Shown: positions 53,341-64,000 of the stretch, piece by piece
Numbering within the stretch: the first letter of the stretch is position 1
How the letters are laid out: each line of letters opens with the position of its first letter
The notes under the pieces: generated by a model
Seen by the model: only the letters and a program-made list of their open reading frames with translations
Database searches by the model: none
What the model was told of the DNA's origin: nothing
Program-made: the position numbers and the translations under genes
Source of the DNA: Protopterus annectens
Taxonomy: Eukaryota > Chordata > Ceratodontiformes > Protopteridae
Length of the DNA: 64,000 nt
Assembly (NCBI RefSeq): GCF_019279795.1
Contig: NC_056732.1
Span: 183,115,677 to 183,179,676, forward strand
Direction: 5' to 3'

Positions 53341-54217
53341 TTTTATTTGAGTAATTACAACTCAGCCATGTAATATATAACAATGGCAAGACTTTGTCAA
53401 CCATATTAACAAAAAGCCTTGAGAGAATTCTTGTCAGTTTTGGTAAACCTAGAGTCTATTATTTATTTTTTAAGCAATCAACTATGGAGAGACTGGAGAT
53501 TCTAGATCAGAAACTTGTAAGGGCTATTATGCTTGATATAACATGATTAAGTGGCCAATTTTATTCTTAAATTGGGGTGGACTAAGAACAGATGGTTAGA
53601 AATTTAGCCTATATAGAGATTTTTTTTTGCAAGAGAAGATGTTGTTCTATTTAATTACTTACTCAGTCACCTACTCATTTATTTTTGGTGACCAGTTTCA
53701 GTACGCTGTGACTATGGTCAGTTTTCAGGGGAGATTAAAGTTTTCTTAGCTTTTTTGTTTCTAAGTAGTAGGTAGGGAGAGTGAGAACCTCACTCAGCCA
53801 TTCATGCACATTGCCAGTTAGGTGAGATGACATTCACTTGTGCTTTACTGAGTGTCTTCACTTGGATATTCAGAACACTGGGAAGAAATTATACCATTTC
53901 AGCAATGTTTTATTTTAATTAAGTGGTCAAATTTCTCTGATCCATACCCATTCTGCAACAGTTGATAGCAGCTGCATGATGTGGGATTCTGGGAAGAACC
54001 AACATTTACTACAGCCAGGGGGATTCAGAGGAAAGGATAATGGGTTTGTCCAAATTCACTGCCACTGACACCTGACCCTCCCAGGGTTTGCAACACAGTG
54101 AGAAGGTGATTATCCACCTAGCAGAATGTGTGCATGGAAACATGGAAATGAAATTACTCCTATCTTCATCAATAAATGAGAAGAAAGGACTAGTTGTGAA
54201 CAGGAAGAAAGGTGATT
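53341..54217 (+). repeat. PLE-D direct repeat (pseudo-LTR), left copy
   Basis: Matches 55712-56586 almost base for base, from TTTTATTTGAGTAATTACAA to GGAAGAAAGGTGAT. Only a few differences were seen: one inserted C (near 53369), a GGGG/GG difference near 53730 and a T/G near 53892. Such repeats flank Penelope elements because copies integrate in partial tandem. Confidence 0.93.
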
Positions 54218-54850
54218 AGAAAACATCAGAGGTATCATAGAAAGAAATTGGGGTATTATTCTAGGAAACAGAGATCTCATGGCTTGTGTAGGTATTAAAC
54301 CATGTTTCACATACAAAAATGTCACAAATGTAAAGAGTATGCTAGAGATAGATCACATACAAAGAGAGGTAAGGAACAGGGACATCAGTAAAAAGAAGGG
54401 AACCTTTGGTTGTCAGAATTGTAGACAGTGCAGGTTCATCACTAACACTTCGTTTGTGACAATTAAGCATACAAAAAGGACATTTTGGGCATACAAGTAT
54501 TTCAATTGCAACAGTGAATACGTGGTTTATTTAGCCACTTGTTCTACTTGTGATAGATACTATGTGGGGAAAACAAAAAGAATGCTCAAACGTAGGATTT
54601 ACGAACATAATTTGGCCATTAGGAATAGTGATAGGAACAATTCTTTGGCAAGACACTCACAAGAGTGTGTAGATTTCAAGAAGTTTGAATTTTTTGTTTT
54701 GGACCATGTAGATAAATGTTTACTCAAGGGTGACCTCAAAATAAATTGGAGCAAAAAGAGTCAATATGGCAGCTATGCATAGGGGCTGATGAACCCCCAG
54801 GTTTAAATGAAGGGATAAATATCAAATGTTTTTTGAACAATAGAAAATAA
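54201..54850 (+). pseudogene. PLE-D: linker and GIY-YIG endonuclease, RT deleted
   Basis: The frame opens at 54201, 17 bases inside the left repeat, and reads the RT-endonuclease linker (NWGIILGNRDLMACV, then FTYKNVTNVKSML), a Cys-rich CQNCRQC knuckle, VVYLATCSTCDRYYVGKTKR (GIY-YIG core), RRIYEHNLAI, NSLARHSQEC, and FFVLDHVDKCLLKGD. A one-base shift near 54745 is needed to reach the C-terminal LCIGADEPPGLNEGI. The conserved Tyr, Arg, His and Cys pattern of PLE endonucleases is present. The whole RT is missing between the repeat and the linker, so this is an internal deletion derivative. Confidence 0.83.
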
Positions 54851-55711
54851 CAATTTTTTATGTTCATGTTCATTTTCATTTAAATTTTCAACACATTATG
54901 GGTGTATCATAGGTTTATGGTTTGGTAACTTCATTTAGATGGTGGGATCAGTCCTGTCCACATGCATGGTCGTTTTTTGAGAATTCTTGGGACATTACAC
55001 ACACTCGTCCACATCAAGTGGTCTCACCTTTTGTAGATTATTTAGGGGGTAGTTAGGAGTTTAGATCATTCATGTAAGGGGTCATGGTGAGATCCACGTT
55101 CATGCCATGATATAAGGAGATTCATTTGACAGACTTAGTTTTGTCAAAATATTGGCTCTTATCAGATAGCGACTCATTATATGGGAATAATGAGGTAATA
55201 TATAGTATAAGTGGCCACTAGTATTCAGTAGATTTTCTAGTGGGATTATGGTATGTATATACTAAATCATAAAATTACATGAAACAAAGGTATTGCTGGA
55301 AGTCCAAGTTATGTTTTAGAAAAAATTAAGAAAAAAGAAAAAGAAAAAAATAAACAAAATAAACAAAAAACATACGTATTTAAGTATGCCTTTTTTAAGG
55401 CATTATTTAGTGTGATGAAGGATAATCATATGTTGTTTTTATGACATTTTGATGTTTTAATGTTTCATAATGGAAATAATTTTATATATGAATGTAAAAC
55501 ATTATGTTTACGTTTTTTACATCATTTCCTGTTTAATGGATATAAAACCAGGATGTAGGGAGGCGTCCTGGTTTTTCTGAAGAAGTCCACGAGTTATTAA
55601 AGTGGAAGAAAGCTAAGAATTATCTGCTATTGTGGTCATTCCATTCTTCACTTCAGTCATCGTTTACAGTTTGCATAGTTTGGTTCGGGTTGCCGAAGTC
55701 CATCCTGTTGT
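54851..55711 (+). mobile_element. PLE-D 3' untranslated region
   Basis: AT-rich non-coding sequence between the endonuclease stop and the second direct repeat, with an A-rich run (55318-55375). It contains the structured motif annotated at 55545-55613. Confidence 0.6.
55545..55613 (+). ncRNA. Hairpin plus hammerhead-like motif in PLE-D 3' UTR
   Basis: A perfect 9-bp stem AAACCAGGA / TCCTGGTTT (55545-55553 with 55566-55574) is followed at once by CTGAAGA (55577-55583, fits CUGANGA), a second stem TCCAC / GTGGA (55586-55590 with 55602-55606) and GAAAGC (55608-55613). This is the order of a hammerhead core (CUGANGA, stem II, GAAA), but a cleavage site and stem I are not evident. Confidence 0.42.
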
Positions 55712-56586
55712 TTTTATTTGAGTAATTACAACTCAGCCATGCTAATATATAACAATGGCAAGACTTTGTCAACCATATTAACAAAAAGCCTTGAGAGAAT
55801 TCTTGTCAGTTTTGGTAAACCTAGAGTCTATTATTTATTTTTTAAGCAATCAACTATGGAGAGACTGGAGATTCTAGATCAGAAACTTGTAAGGGCTATT
55901 ATGCTTGATATAACATGATTAAGTGGCCAATTTTATTCTTAAATTGGGGTGGACTAAGAACAGATGGTTAGAAATTTAGCCTATATAGAGATTTTTTTTT
56001 GCAAGAGAAGATGTTGTTCTATTTAATTACTTACTCAGTCACCTACTCATTTATTTTTGGTGACCAGTTTCAGTACGCTGTGACTATGGTCAGTTTTCAG
56101 GAGATTAAAGTTTTCTTAGCTTTTTTGTTTCTAAGTAGTAGGTAGGGAGAGTGAGAACCTCACTCAGCCATTCATGCACATTGCCAGTTAGGTGAGATGA
56201 CATTCACTTGTGCTTTACTGAGTGTCTTCACTTGGATATTCAGAACACTGGGAAGAAATGATACCATTTCAGCAATGTTTTATTTTAATTAAGTGGTCAA
56301 ATTTCTCTGATCCATACCCATTCTGCAACAGTTGATAGCAGCTGCATGATGTGGGATTCTGGGAAGAACCAACATTTACTACAGCCAGGGGGATTCAGAG
56401 GAAAGGATAATGGGTTTGTCCAAATTCACTGCCACTGACACCTGACCCTCCCAGGGTTTGCAACACAGTGAGAAGGTGATTATCCACCTAGCAGAATGTG
56501 TGCATGGAAACATGGAAATGAAATTACTCCTATCTTCATCAATAAATGAGAAGAAAGGACTAGTTGTGAACAGGAAGAAAGGTGAT
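55712..56586 (+). repeat. PLE-D direct repeat (pseudo-LTR), right copy
   Basis: Near-identical to 53341-54217 and running into unrelated DNA after GGTGAT (GGATGAATATG here, TTAGAAAACATC in the left copy). No target duplication recognised. Confidence 0.93.
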
Positions 56587-57310
56587 GGATGAATATGAAG
56601 GATTTATTGAAGTCTGAGGAGGTTGGGACAAGAGTGGGACCAACAACCTATTTTATTATTAGATAGTTTTCTACCCATGCATGGCTGTAAAAGGAAAAAT
56701 GAAACAGAGTGATGCCCTGTGCAGATGTGGGGAGAGAAAATCAGGACATATAAACCTGCCTTGGAAATGTAAGTGGATCAGAAAAATCAGGAAGAAAGAG
56801 ACTAAGAAATGAAATACAGTGCTTCAAAAAGTGAGGAAAGGTGTCTGAAGTGTTTAGAAATTATGTGTATTGCAAACAAAAGAGAGGAGAGAAGTGAAGC
56901 AAACAGGAGTTAGAAAATGACATTAATTTTCACAGGATAGGCCAAGAGCCATGCTGCAAGAAAATGAAAAGAGGTGAAGGAGTCCAAGGACAAGTCAGGA
57001 TACTTTATCACTGTAAGGATGATAATATATTCCAGAGACGTACTAATGACGGGGTACAAACAGTAAGGGTGCTGTAAAATTAAAAAAAGAGAAGAAGAAA
57101 ATTTTAATCAAATATTTTCCCCTCTTTGAGGGAAACTGCAACACCTGTCCTAAAATGACGTCTGAGACATCCTGTGTGCCTCTTGCCCCTGCCTAAGACT
57201 TTTTGCTTGGGTACTGCCACATAAAGACCTGTGACTGACTGCATAGGTATAGGGGGCAGTGCTGTGGTGTAATACAGAAAGACACTGAATGGCAGAACAA
57301 AATAATCTGA
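56587..57310. other. Unassigned sequence
   Basis: No gene or known repeat recognised. The last ~190 bases adjoin the minisatellite. Confidence 0.4.
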
Positions 57311-58092
57311 GTGCTTGTGCATATGTAGGCAAACCACTGAAGGAATCTTTGGGGTTAATGTTTCATTCTGGTACTTGGGCATACGTGGGCAAACCACTGA
57401 AAGAATCTTTGGGGGTAATGTTTCATTCTGGTACTTGTGCATACATGGACAAACTGCTGAAGGGGTCTTTGGGGGTAATGTTTCATTCTGGTACTTGTGC
57501 ATACATGGACAAACTGCTGAAGGGGTCTTTGGGGGTAATGTTTCATTCTGGTACTTGTGCATATGTTCGCAAACCACTGAAAGAATCTTTGGGGTTAATG
57601 TTTCATTCTGGTACTTGTGCATACATGGACAAACTGCTGAAGGGGTCTTTGGGGGTAATGTTTCATTCTGGTACTTGTGCATATGTAGGCAAACCACTGA
57701 AGGAATCTTTGGGGTTAATGTTTCATTCTGGTACTTGTGCATACATGGACAAACTGCTGAAGGGGTCTTTGGGGGTAATGTTTCATTCTGGTACTTGTGC
57801 ATATGTTGGCAAACCACTGAAAGAATCTTTGGGGGTAATGTTTCATTCTGGTACTTGTGCATACATGGACAAACTGCTGAAGGGGTCTTTGGGAGAAATG
57901 ATTCATATTGGTGCTTATGAATATATGGACAAACTGCTGAGGGCTCATTGGGGGGCTATAATTCATTTTGGTGTCATTTCAGTACTTGTGCATACATGGA
58001 CAAACTGCTAAAGGGGTCATTGGGGGAAATGTCTTATTTTGATGTGAGTGAAATGCTTGTGCATAAATGGACAAGGTGCTGAAGGGATCACC
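57311..58092. repeat. 60-bp minisatellite with two alternating monomer types (about 13 units)
   Basis: Each unit ends in TAATGTTTCATTCTGGTACT and begins TGTGCATA. Two types occur: A (GGCAAACCACTGAA(A/G)GAATC) and B (ATGGACAAACTGCTGAAGGG). From 57541 to 57900 they alternate strictly A-B-A-B-A-B, a 120-bp higher-order period. The last three units are diverged. Because 60 is divisible by three, both strands have long open frames; these are by-products of the period. Confidence 0.96.
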
Positions 58093-61000
58093 AAGACATT
58101 TAGAGAAAGAAAACAAATAATGGAGCTACACTGCTTGATAAGCAGCTATGTAGCAAAACCAAAAATAATTTTAATGTATATTCTTGATTTTTTAAAACTA
58201 AGCTATAATAAAAGCTTCAACAATGACTCACCGATGGTTAAACCACTGATGATCAGGATCACTGAAATTTTTGCAGAGAGGGCAGGCTCCAGCCTCCCCT
58301 ACCTCCCTACCCTTTGAAATTTATATTATTAGTATCTTCTTGGTCATTGAAAAAAGTAACATATGTCTCTGTCTCTCATGAATGCAGCATGAGGCAGACA
58401 TACTTCTCAACTTCTTAGTGGAAGAAATCGGGACAAATCCTAAAATAATGGGGTCAAAGGCCCAAAAATAGGAACAGGTTTTAAATATTGCTCTTACTGA
58501 GGTTAAACTTAGAAAGCTGCTAGAATACCTGGATTTGTATTAGCATGCATTTTCTGAAGGAAATAAAATTTGAAGATAAATGTATGTCATTATTTATTGA
58601 GGTCAGTCCTTGCTGATTTGCCAGAAAACCACAAATTTTATGAAGCGAGTATTTGCACATTCTGTAAAAATCTGGACAGTTGAGTGGTATGGTCAAAGGC
58701 TGGGGTAAATATTCAGCGCCTTTCTTAATACACTGAAAGTCTGTTTTGAAATGACAATTAATTAAAGGTGGTTTTCAATCAACTGGGTGTGAAGACAAAT
58801 TGACAAATCTGGCTATACTGTCTGTGCATGAATATGCAACGAAGATACATTCTGACAAAGTCATTGGTACATCTGCAGAAATTAAGCCTCAAAAACAGAA
58901 ATTGTAATGTGTTATACTGCTACAAACCAATTTGTAGGAGTAAGTTTTTCCTTTTTTAAGAATGCAATAATGTAGACTTTTTGCTTGTATTTACTGTAAC
59001 ATTTTTATTTATTTTACAGGTGTGATTATATATATGCAAAGTTCAATAAAGAAAAACTTTGCTGTTCTGTTTTCTATTATTTAGTTTCATTTCATAATTA
59101 TTACTGAAAACAATTATCATCGGGGCTGTTAGAAAAAAAATCTCTGGCAGAAGGTGTTAAAAAATGTTCGTCTCTGGGTACAAAATATGCTAGGTATGCC
59201 ACTGATGTATCCAGTAAGTGGTGATGAGGAAGATGCAAGACAAACGGAAGAAGATGTAGAATATTATGAGTTAGATTTAAAGGTCACTGTGGGCATAAGT
59301 ACAGGTGGATGAGAAATCTAGAAAGGATGGCAACAAAAAAGAAGGGTTAGACACTGATTATAGGATTGTCCTGGGAACAAAATGTATGGGAAAATGGTTC
59401 TAGTGGAATGAATTACAATATTTTCAACCAATGAAGTACAACAAATCTTACTACAATAATATTTGTAACAGAAAGGTTCTGCCTTTGCACATTATAGGTA
59501 TAAGATATTCTTAACTGAAGGTGCCCCATAAATGTTCTTACATGCTGTGCCATGAACTGAATGCTGTAATAAAGTGCAGTTCAAAACAGAAAAGGAAAAT
59601 TAATTGTATTCCCTACACCCTGAAAACTAAACAAAGTTATCAAAAGATAGCATTTCTTTATTTTCACATATAAGGTATGATTTACAGCAAGAGATACGAG
59701 GTATGATAAAACAATGGTTACTAGAATAGCTTTTTACAGCCATTTTTATTCTGGTGAGATTTGGTTCCAAACTCTGCTTACCTTGGATTTGCTTGCAGTG
59801 CTCTTTAATTATTCTTATGCCGAGCCACTATGTCTTGAAATTTAAAAGAACCACATCTGTTTATATATTTGGCACAGAATATTCTGCACATTGAAATTTT
59901 GACAGCCAATTGGGAACACATTCCTTTTTCCAAAAAATCATTTGATGAGAAAATCACTCATGCTCATCTGAAATTACATAGACCATCTCAACCGTGTCAA
60001 TGTCAGCTAAGATGACACAAGCCAAGGTCAAACCAGTCAAAAGAAAGCAAAAAAGACTCATAAAATCTATTTCTCACTGACTTTGTTGTTTAAGAATAAC
60101 TTAAGGGAAACTTTGTGGCTGCAAGTAAATCGTTATAAATTTAAACAGTTGTGAACATATGAAAGATGTGACAGTAAAATTAATATTATGTGCAAAATGC
60201 CCAATTATAACTAGAAAAATGTGTAGCTCTGGCATTATCTGCGGCTTTAATTGTTCATTAACTTAGTTGTTTACTTTCTTCTGTGTGGTCAGTTTGCATG
60301 CAGTATTGATCAGGGAAGCAGACACTTTAGCATTTGAAAAGGTTGCAGTGAGATGTAACTGGGATATCTTGACAATGTGAAAAAAATGCTGTGCCTCAGG
60401 AAAAAGCAGCAGAAAGTTGACCTATGCAACTTGACTATGCTCAGGATAAGACCTTCTAATAATAATAGTAAATGTTTCCGCTATAATTCTGGAGCTGTTA
60501 GGCTTCTAGTTTTATTTTTCACTTACTTAATGATGTTGAATGCTAAAGTATAATGCTGAAATGTGTCAATGTATGAGTCTGAATCTCTCTAAAAGTCAAA
60601 AAGATGATGGCTGCCTACAAGAAATGTTAATAAATACAAACTAATCAAAGTAGTCATAAGTAATAAGAAATATGGGAGAAGACAAAGAGGGACAGAGCTT
60701 AAAACAATTTATGCCCATGGTAATCGGATAAAGCACTACTCTGGACTTGAAAGGAATGGGTGTTAGTGATTCTGAAAGACAACTTTCATGTTTCTTTATT
60801 GCATGTATGTAAATAAGGCATTGCCTCATTGTTGGTACTGTGACTAAACCTGACTCCAAAACTATTTGACACCTTTCCTTAACACACGCTAGGATGATTA
60901 TAAACGGGTCAGGTATGTCATGGAAATCTAGCTTGCCATGTTAGTAACTTCCCTCAGTCCTTGTCTCCTACTCCATGACCCCACAATTTTGGTAAGAGAC

Positions 61001-63365
61001 TGTGTGGTTAACACAGCAGGTTGACAAGATGTTCAGTTGAAACTGTCTAATCACAATCCAAAACACCATACACAAACTTGGAACAAATGGCTCGCTGAAA
61101 GCTGGAAATACAGGGACCAGAATTGTACTTAAAGGAAAGTTCACTTAAAAACTTTTTTAAAATGACTGCTTGCAAAAAAACAAAGTAATAAACCTGGGTG
61201 GTAGAGTAGAACAATAATGTTATGAGTCTTTACTTTAGTGGAAGAAAGTCTGTTTACCGTATCAGGTAGTTTACGGATACATGTGGTAACTAGCCATTGC
61301 ATCTGCTTGTGTTCTTCAGCTCCCAGTTATGCGGCATGTCCTAGACATATGATGCTTTATTTCCAGTGGGTGTTAACACATCGTGTGTACATATTACAGG
61401 ATGCTGTAATGGGCAGGTACCCAGTTAGTGCTTTACCTGGTTACCCTGGGCATATGGCAGCTGGTAGCACAATGTAGACAACTGTGCTGCACACATTTTA
61501 TTGTGTACTGCACAATGTTCCAAACAATAGCAGTCTACTCCAACCCAATAACCCTATGATCAGTAGGGCTGCATGATCAGTCATAGTGTAGGAAGGACTG
61601 ACTTGTTCAGAGCTAGGCCCCATAAATTCTGCATTATGTATCCTTTGTCATGAGTTCCACTTGTGTTTTTTTGACTCCAGGTGGTGTGCTCACTATTGGT
61701 AACCATCAAGCTATACCATGAGTGGATAATGGGATTCAGTAACATAGATTATTAGTGAATTATATTATCTGTATTAGACATATCTGGACCATGTGGGAGC
61801 AGTGACCACGACATGTGCTGTGCATTTTTTTAGGCTGCCACCACCCTTGTCCTGCTGTATCTCTTGAGGGGTGCAGCTGTCAGTCTGAGATGGGATTGTA
61901 GACACACGTCAGTATAAGGCTACACTGATGTGGCTCCATTCATTTGGAATCTGTCATGTAGCCTTATATTATTTGAGGTAGATGCAGAGGCATTAGTAAA
62001 TTGTATCAGCAAACAAAAGGCTGGATGGAAAGGTTTAAAGAAGTCTTCATATTAGAAGGCTAACAGACTATAATATTGTAGGACATAGAACCTTCTCAAA
62101 GTCACAGTTATGTACAGAGAGCAGGGGTTAATGTTTTCACAAAATGCAATTTTTATAAGTTATCGTTGTTCATTTTTTTATTAAGACCTTGAGTAAATGT
62201 GCTTTGCAAAGTGAACATTATCAGACTAGACAAGTTATGTATGTCAAGGCATCAGGGAGGAAAACAATCATACAAATTATAATGTGCAGATATTATAAAC
62301 ATTAGAATTGCATGGTTTTTCTACACACTGGGTTAAGCAACTAAGTAGTAAGATGTCAGAGGTTAAGTTGCTAAGGCATGGTATTTGCAATGAAGTATTT
62401 GTCTATGGTCTTTAGCTACATATTACGTGATGACTCTTTTATGAAGGTGGTTTCATTTTTATAATGTGGTTATTTAATTATTCACTATAGTGAACATCAT
62501 TTAATGTAATGGATATTCCAGTTAAATGCATTCAAACCATTAGCATTTAATGAGGTGTGCAGTATTAAATCATATCTATAATACAGATGAACTTATGTTG
62601 TTCACTGAAATTAAAATATTGTTCTGCAGTCTTCGGTTTGTACGCAGATCGACATCAAACAGAAGCATTAACATGTTAACATATTAACCTTTCTGAATCG
62701 TGATTAAGCTGAAATATGGCCTGCTAATTGACTTTATCATAAATATGTTTAATATTTCTAGCTTTTTACCTCCCTGAAGGACATATAGCCTGAAAGAAGA
62801 GGTAGTTTGTCTACATCTGCATCAATTATTGATTCTACACTGTGGCTTTCTGTCATACCCGTTAAACAATGAACATTATTTTCTACAATCGTGCTGTGCT
62901 GGATTTCTTTCTACTTTGTATATAACTACAATATTCATTTTGACACTTTAAATTGGTGTCTTTTTTAATTGATAGTCATTTTATTTGTTCTAAACTCCTT
63001 TTTCATCACATTGCAAATAGTTTAAAATTACTCTTGTCTAAAGAGCTTGATGAGTTTTCAAAATGAATGATCTTGCCATGGCAACAAAGACTAAAATAAA
63101 TTCCATCTAACTGAATAGCACACTATACCCTATGGTCCTTGTATCTTGTGAGCCATGGGAGTGGGATGGGTCTCAGGTTGCCAATAGAAATGAGAAACTA
63201 CAATGAAGATTGATAGCAAAGCCAAAATTAAAGGTGGAGACCTGCTAAGGTATTTCTGATCAAGGACTCAAATGGACAACAAGTGACAAGGTGCCTACAG
63301 TTTAGCCTGAAAAAGGCATCAGTTTAAACTGCACATCAACCAAATGTAGACTAGGATATACACAC
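58093..63365. other. Unassigned AT-rich sequence
   Basis: About 5.3 kb without a recognised gene. A stretch at about 58390-58480 (CATACTTCTCAACTTCTTAG then AATCGGGACAAATCC) looks like a dispersed repeat but no second copy was found in the window. An AATAAA lies at about 59047 without a gene to serve. Confidence 0.4.
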
Positions 63366-63386
63366 ACCTACACACGTGCATGTGTG

Positions 63387-63388
<2 letters not shown>

Positions 63389-63452
<64 letters not shown>

Positions 63453-63515
63453 CACGCACACACGCGCACACACGCACACGCACACACACACACACATACA
63501 CACACGCTTGCACAC
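63389..63515. repeat. (CA)n microsatellite with CG interruptions
   Basis: About 27 pure CA steps, then CACG-containing steps to about 63508. Long His/Thr and Cys/Val frames are translations of it. Confidence 0.96.
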
Positions 63516-63659
63516 ACACAAATGCATGCATTTACACATATGCATACTCACACATGTGCACCTATTCCCACAGCTCAGGACAGAAATGAAGTAAAAAATA
63601 TATTTTATCACAATATAGAATATATGTTACATTCCAAAGTGAAGTTAAAACAGAAAATA

Positions 63660-64000
63660 ATAAATACATGATTAATGACATCTGCCACTCCTGACTTCCT
63701 CATACAATACCACAACTCCTCTATAGGCACCCTATCATATGTTTTCTCCAAGACCACAACGATACAATGCAACTCCTTCTGACCTTCTCTATATTTCTCC
63801 ATCAACACTCTCAGAGCAAACATCGCATCTGTAGTGTTCCTTCCTGGCATGAAACCATACTGCTGATCACTAATCATCACCTCCTTTATTAACCTAGCTT
63901 CTACCACTCTTTCCCCATAACATCAGGCTGTGACTGACCAGTTTAATCCCTCTGTAGTTACTACAGCTCTGCACATCACCCTTATTTTTAAAAAGGGGGA
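63660..64000 (-). pseudogene. RTE-like LINE reverse transcriptase fragment, runs off the window
   Basis: Minus-strand translation from the window edge: a PFLKIRVMCRAV segment (degraded PIFKNKGD...), ERVVEARLIKEVMISDQQYG, then FMPGRNTTDAMFALRVLMEK, YREGQKELHCIVVVLEKTYD, and RVPIEELWYCMRKSGV. This is the RT finger-to-palm region of RTE-clade LINEs, with the first palm Asp replaced (VVLEKTYD for FIDLEKAYD). It breaks off at about 63665, so the palm YADD part is absent. Confidence 0.82.

Noticed and set aside
53341-56586. An LTR retrotransposon with LTRs
   Set aside because: The direct repeats lack TG...CA ends, primer-binding site and polypurine tract, and the enclosed coding sequence is a PLE GIY-YIG endonuclease.
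57104-58011. Long repetitive open frames on both strands (up to 252 codons)
   Set aside because: They are created by a 60-bp minisatellite whose period is divisible by three. No start context or domain, and both strands are open equally.

Overview
This window looks like transposon-packed intergenic DNA from a vertebrate with a TE-rich genome. Evidence is the long (CA)n and (TA)n microsatellites, CR1/L2- and RTE-like LINE relics, a Tc1/mariner copy, a tRNA-derived SINE, several Penelope-like elements (PLEs) and a Harbinger transposon. An amphibian, lungfish or other large-genome vertebrate fits best, but this is inference and the species cannot be fixed from the sequence. I found no host gene that I can defend.

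The outstanding object is one very large PIF/Harbinger-type DNA transposon at 10298-44135 (33.8 kb). It starts and ends with the same inverted 16-mer, CCCCGGGATTCATGAA, is flanked on both sides by ATT (3-bp target duplication), and carries both genes typical of the superfamily on its minus strand. These are a HARBI1-like DDE nuclease near the right end (42692-41630, two frameshifts) and a Myb/SANT-like DNA-binding protein in at least two exons (31877-31469 and 29721-28804). The rest of the element is unusual: a ~1.03-kb satellite in two blocks (12.8-16.7 and 20.65-22.6 kb), a ~226-bp array with an embedded (CA)n (23.2-25.0 kb), two decayed CR1-like LINEs in opposite orientations (17.15-18.7 minus; 25.6-27.9 plus), four copies of a ~335-bp MITE-like repeat seen only inside the element, and about 10 kb of alternating purine-pyrimidine sequence (TG/CA/GT/AC-rich, poor in AA/TT) around and beyond the Myb gene. 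Both genes look degraded or unresolved, so this copy is probably inactive unless the frameshifts are assembly errors.

Left flank (1-10297): a 393-bp MITE with ~115-bp inverted repeats and TAA duplications; a SINE-like repeat pair; a PLE 3' end (3.2-4.76 kb); and a CR1/L2-like LINE on the minus strand (10.14-4.8 kb) split by a PLE (6904-8763) with a 9-bp target duplication. The 5' half of that PLE is inverted relative to its GIY-YIG end.

Right flank (44136-64000): a third PLE carrying reverse transcriptase (47.0-48.6 kb) has been hit by a SINE (11-bp duplication) and by a Tc1-like transposon. A fourth PLE (53341-56586) keeps only its GIY-YIG end between two nearly identical ~876-bp direct repeats (pseudo-LTRs). 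Then come RTE-like LINE fragments (53.0-53.2 and 63.66-64.0 kb), a 60-bp minisatellite with two alternating monomer types (57.3-58.1 kb) and a (CA)n tract. About 5 kb (58.1-63.4 kb) and several shorter stretches hold nothing I recognise.
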